NCBI GenBank assembly: GCA_030145265.1
Contig: JAQYWA010000133.1
Span: 1 to 6,042, forward strand
Reading direction: 5' to 3'
DNA: 6,042 bases
Source of the DNA: Desulfuromonas sp.
GTDB taxonomy: Bacteria > Desulfobacterota > Desulfuromonadia > Desulfuromonadales > Trichloromonadaceae
Below, piece after piece: positions 5,604 through 6,042 of this stretch. Below the pieces are notes generated by a model, which was not told where the DNA came from, searched no databases, and was given only the letters and a program-made list of their open reading frames with translations. Position numbers and translations under genes: made by a program. How positions within the stretch are numbered: position 1 is the first letter of the stretch; the number at the start of each line of letters is the position of its first letter.

Positions 5604-6042
5604 GTGGAACGCATTCTAACCAGAGATGAAATCAAGGAGCTGGTCGCTGCGGTCCGGCATGGCGAAATCGAGGTCGATGCCGAAACCCCAACGATCAAGG
5701 CGGAACGCCGTGCTGTCGGATTCGACCTGCTTCGCAGCCAGGGGGGCGGTTCGCGTCGGCTCCCCAATATCGACCTGATCCTCGATGCCTTCTCCCAGAA
5801 TTACGCGCTTTCTCTGGGGAAGCGTCTGCAGCGTTCGGCGCTGGTCAAACGGACGGCCATTGAAAGTCAGTCGTATGAGCAATTGCTGAACAGTCAGTCC
5901 GGCTGGGGTTCGATCGGGGTCATCCGCCTTGATCCATTGCGCTGGGGGGGGCTGGTGATCTATGATAAAGACCTTTCCTTTTTTCTGGTGGAGAGTCTGC
6001 TCGGAGGGGGGGGCGAGGATCGACTGGTGGTGCCTGATCGGA
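5604..6042 (+). CDS. fliM: Flagellar motor switch protein FliM, N-terminal part (3'-truncated by the window end)
   Basis: FliM sits in the cytoplasmic C ring, binds phosphorylated CheY at its N-terminus, and joins FliG to FliN to set rotation direction. The frame is open from GTG 5604 to the window end, giving 146 codons and one extra base. The N-terminus reads ILTRDEIKELVAAVR (4-18), aligning with the CheY-binding peptide (usual core LSQDEIDALL) but diverged in its second half. The middle domain starts near 40 (FDLL), with NIDLILDAFSQNYALSLGK at 55-73, IESQSYEQLLNS at 86-97 and IGVIRLDPLRWGGLVIY at 104-120. LVESLLGGGG at 128-137 supplies the GGXG motif that contacts FliG; in E. coli it is near residue 130, so spacing is normal. 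It starts 9 bases after the fliL stop. The C-terminal FliN-like (SpoA) domain would lie beyond the window. Confidence 0.9.
   Translation, partial: MERILTRDEIKELVAAVRHGEIEVDAETPTIKAERRAVGFDLLRSQGGGSRRLPNIDLILDAFSQNYALSLGKRLQRSALVKRTAIESQSYEQLLNSQSGWGSIGVIRLDPLRWGGLVIYDKDLSFFLVESLLGGGGEDRLVVPDR

Overview
The window is a block of late flagellar genes, all on the + strand. It reads in order: fliK (end only) - flgD - a small flagellar-operon gene of unknown function - flgE - [terminator and candidate sigma-54 promoter] - motA - motB - fliL - fliM (start only). No RNA genes, mobile elements, CRISPR arrays or foreign-looking stretches were seen.

Organism: this gene order, the small unknown gene between flgD and flgE, the moderately high GC content and a -24/-12 promoter ahead of the motor genes fit a motile deltaproteobacterium of the Geobacter/Desulfuromonas/Pelobacter type (Desulfuromonadota). 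This is inferred from protein character and synteny, not from a database search.

Region 1 (1-3275) is the hook-building block. FliK (hook-length ruler and export switch), FlgD (hook cap and scaffold), a 129-residue protein of the TIGR02530-like 'flagellar operon' family, and FlgE (hook subunit) are tightly spaced and probably co-transcribed. An 80-base gap before flgE holds a perfect 8-bp GC-rich hairpin just upstream of the flgE ribosome binding site. Region 2 (3276-3527) has no gene. It holds an intrinsic terminator right after flgE, a candidate sigma-54 promoter (TGGCATG-N4-TTGC), and small inverted repeats on either side. Region 3 (3528-6042) is the motor and switch block: MotA and MotB (ion-conducting stator), FliL (stator-associated membrane protein) and FliM (rotor switch). 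Short gaps, a motB ribosome binding site that overlaps the motA stop, and a GTG start for fliM 9 bases after fliL point to one transcript.

Together the genes make the hook, set its length, and build the stator and switch. The most useful points are the conserved but unexplained gene at 1475-1864, the terminator-plus-sigma-54 boundary that splits hook from motor genes, the divergent CheY-binding peptide of FliM, the absence of flbD, and the hairpin before flgE. I found no wholly new system; this is mostly a recognisable flagellar operon with a few under-described parts.
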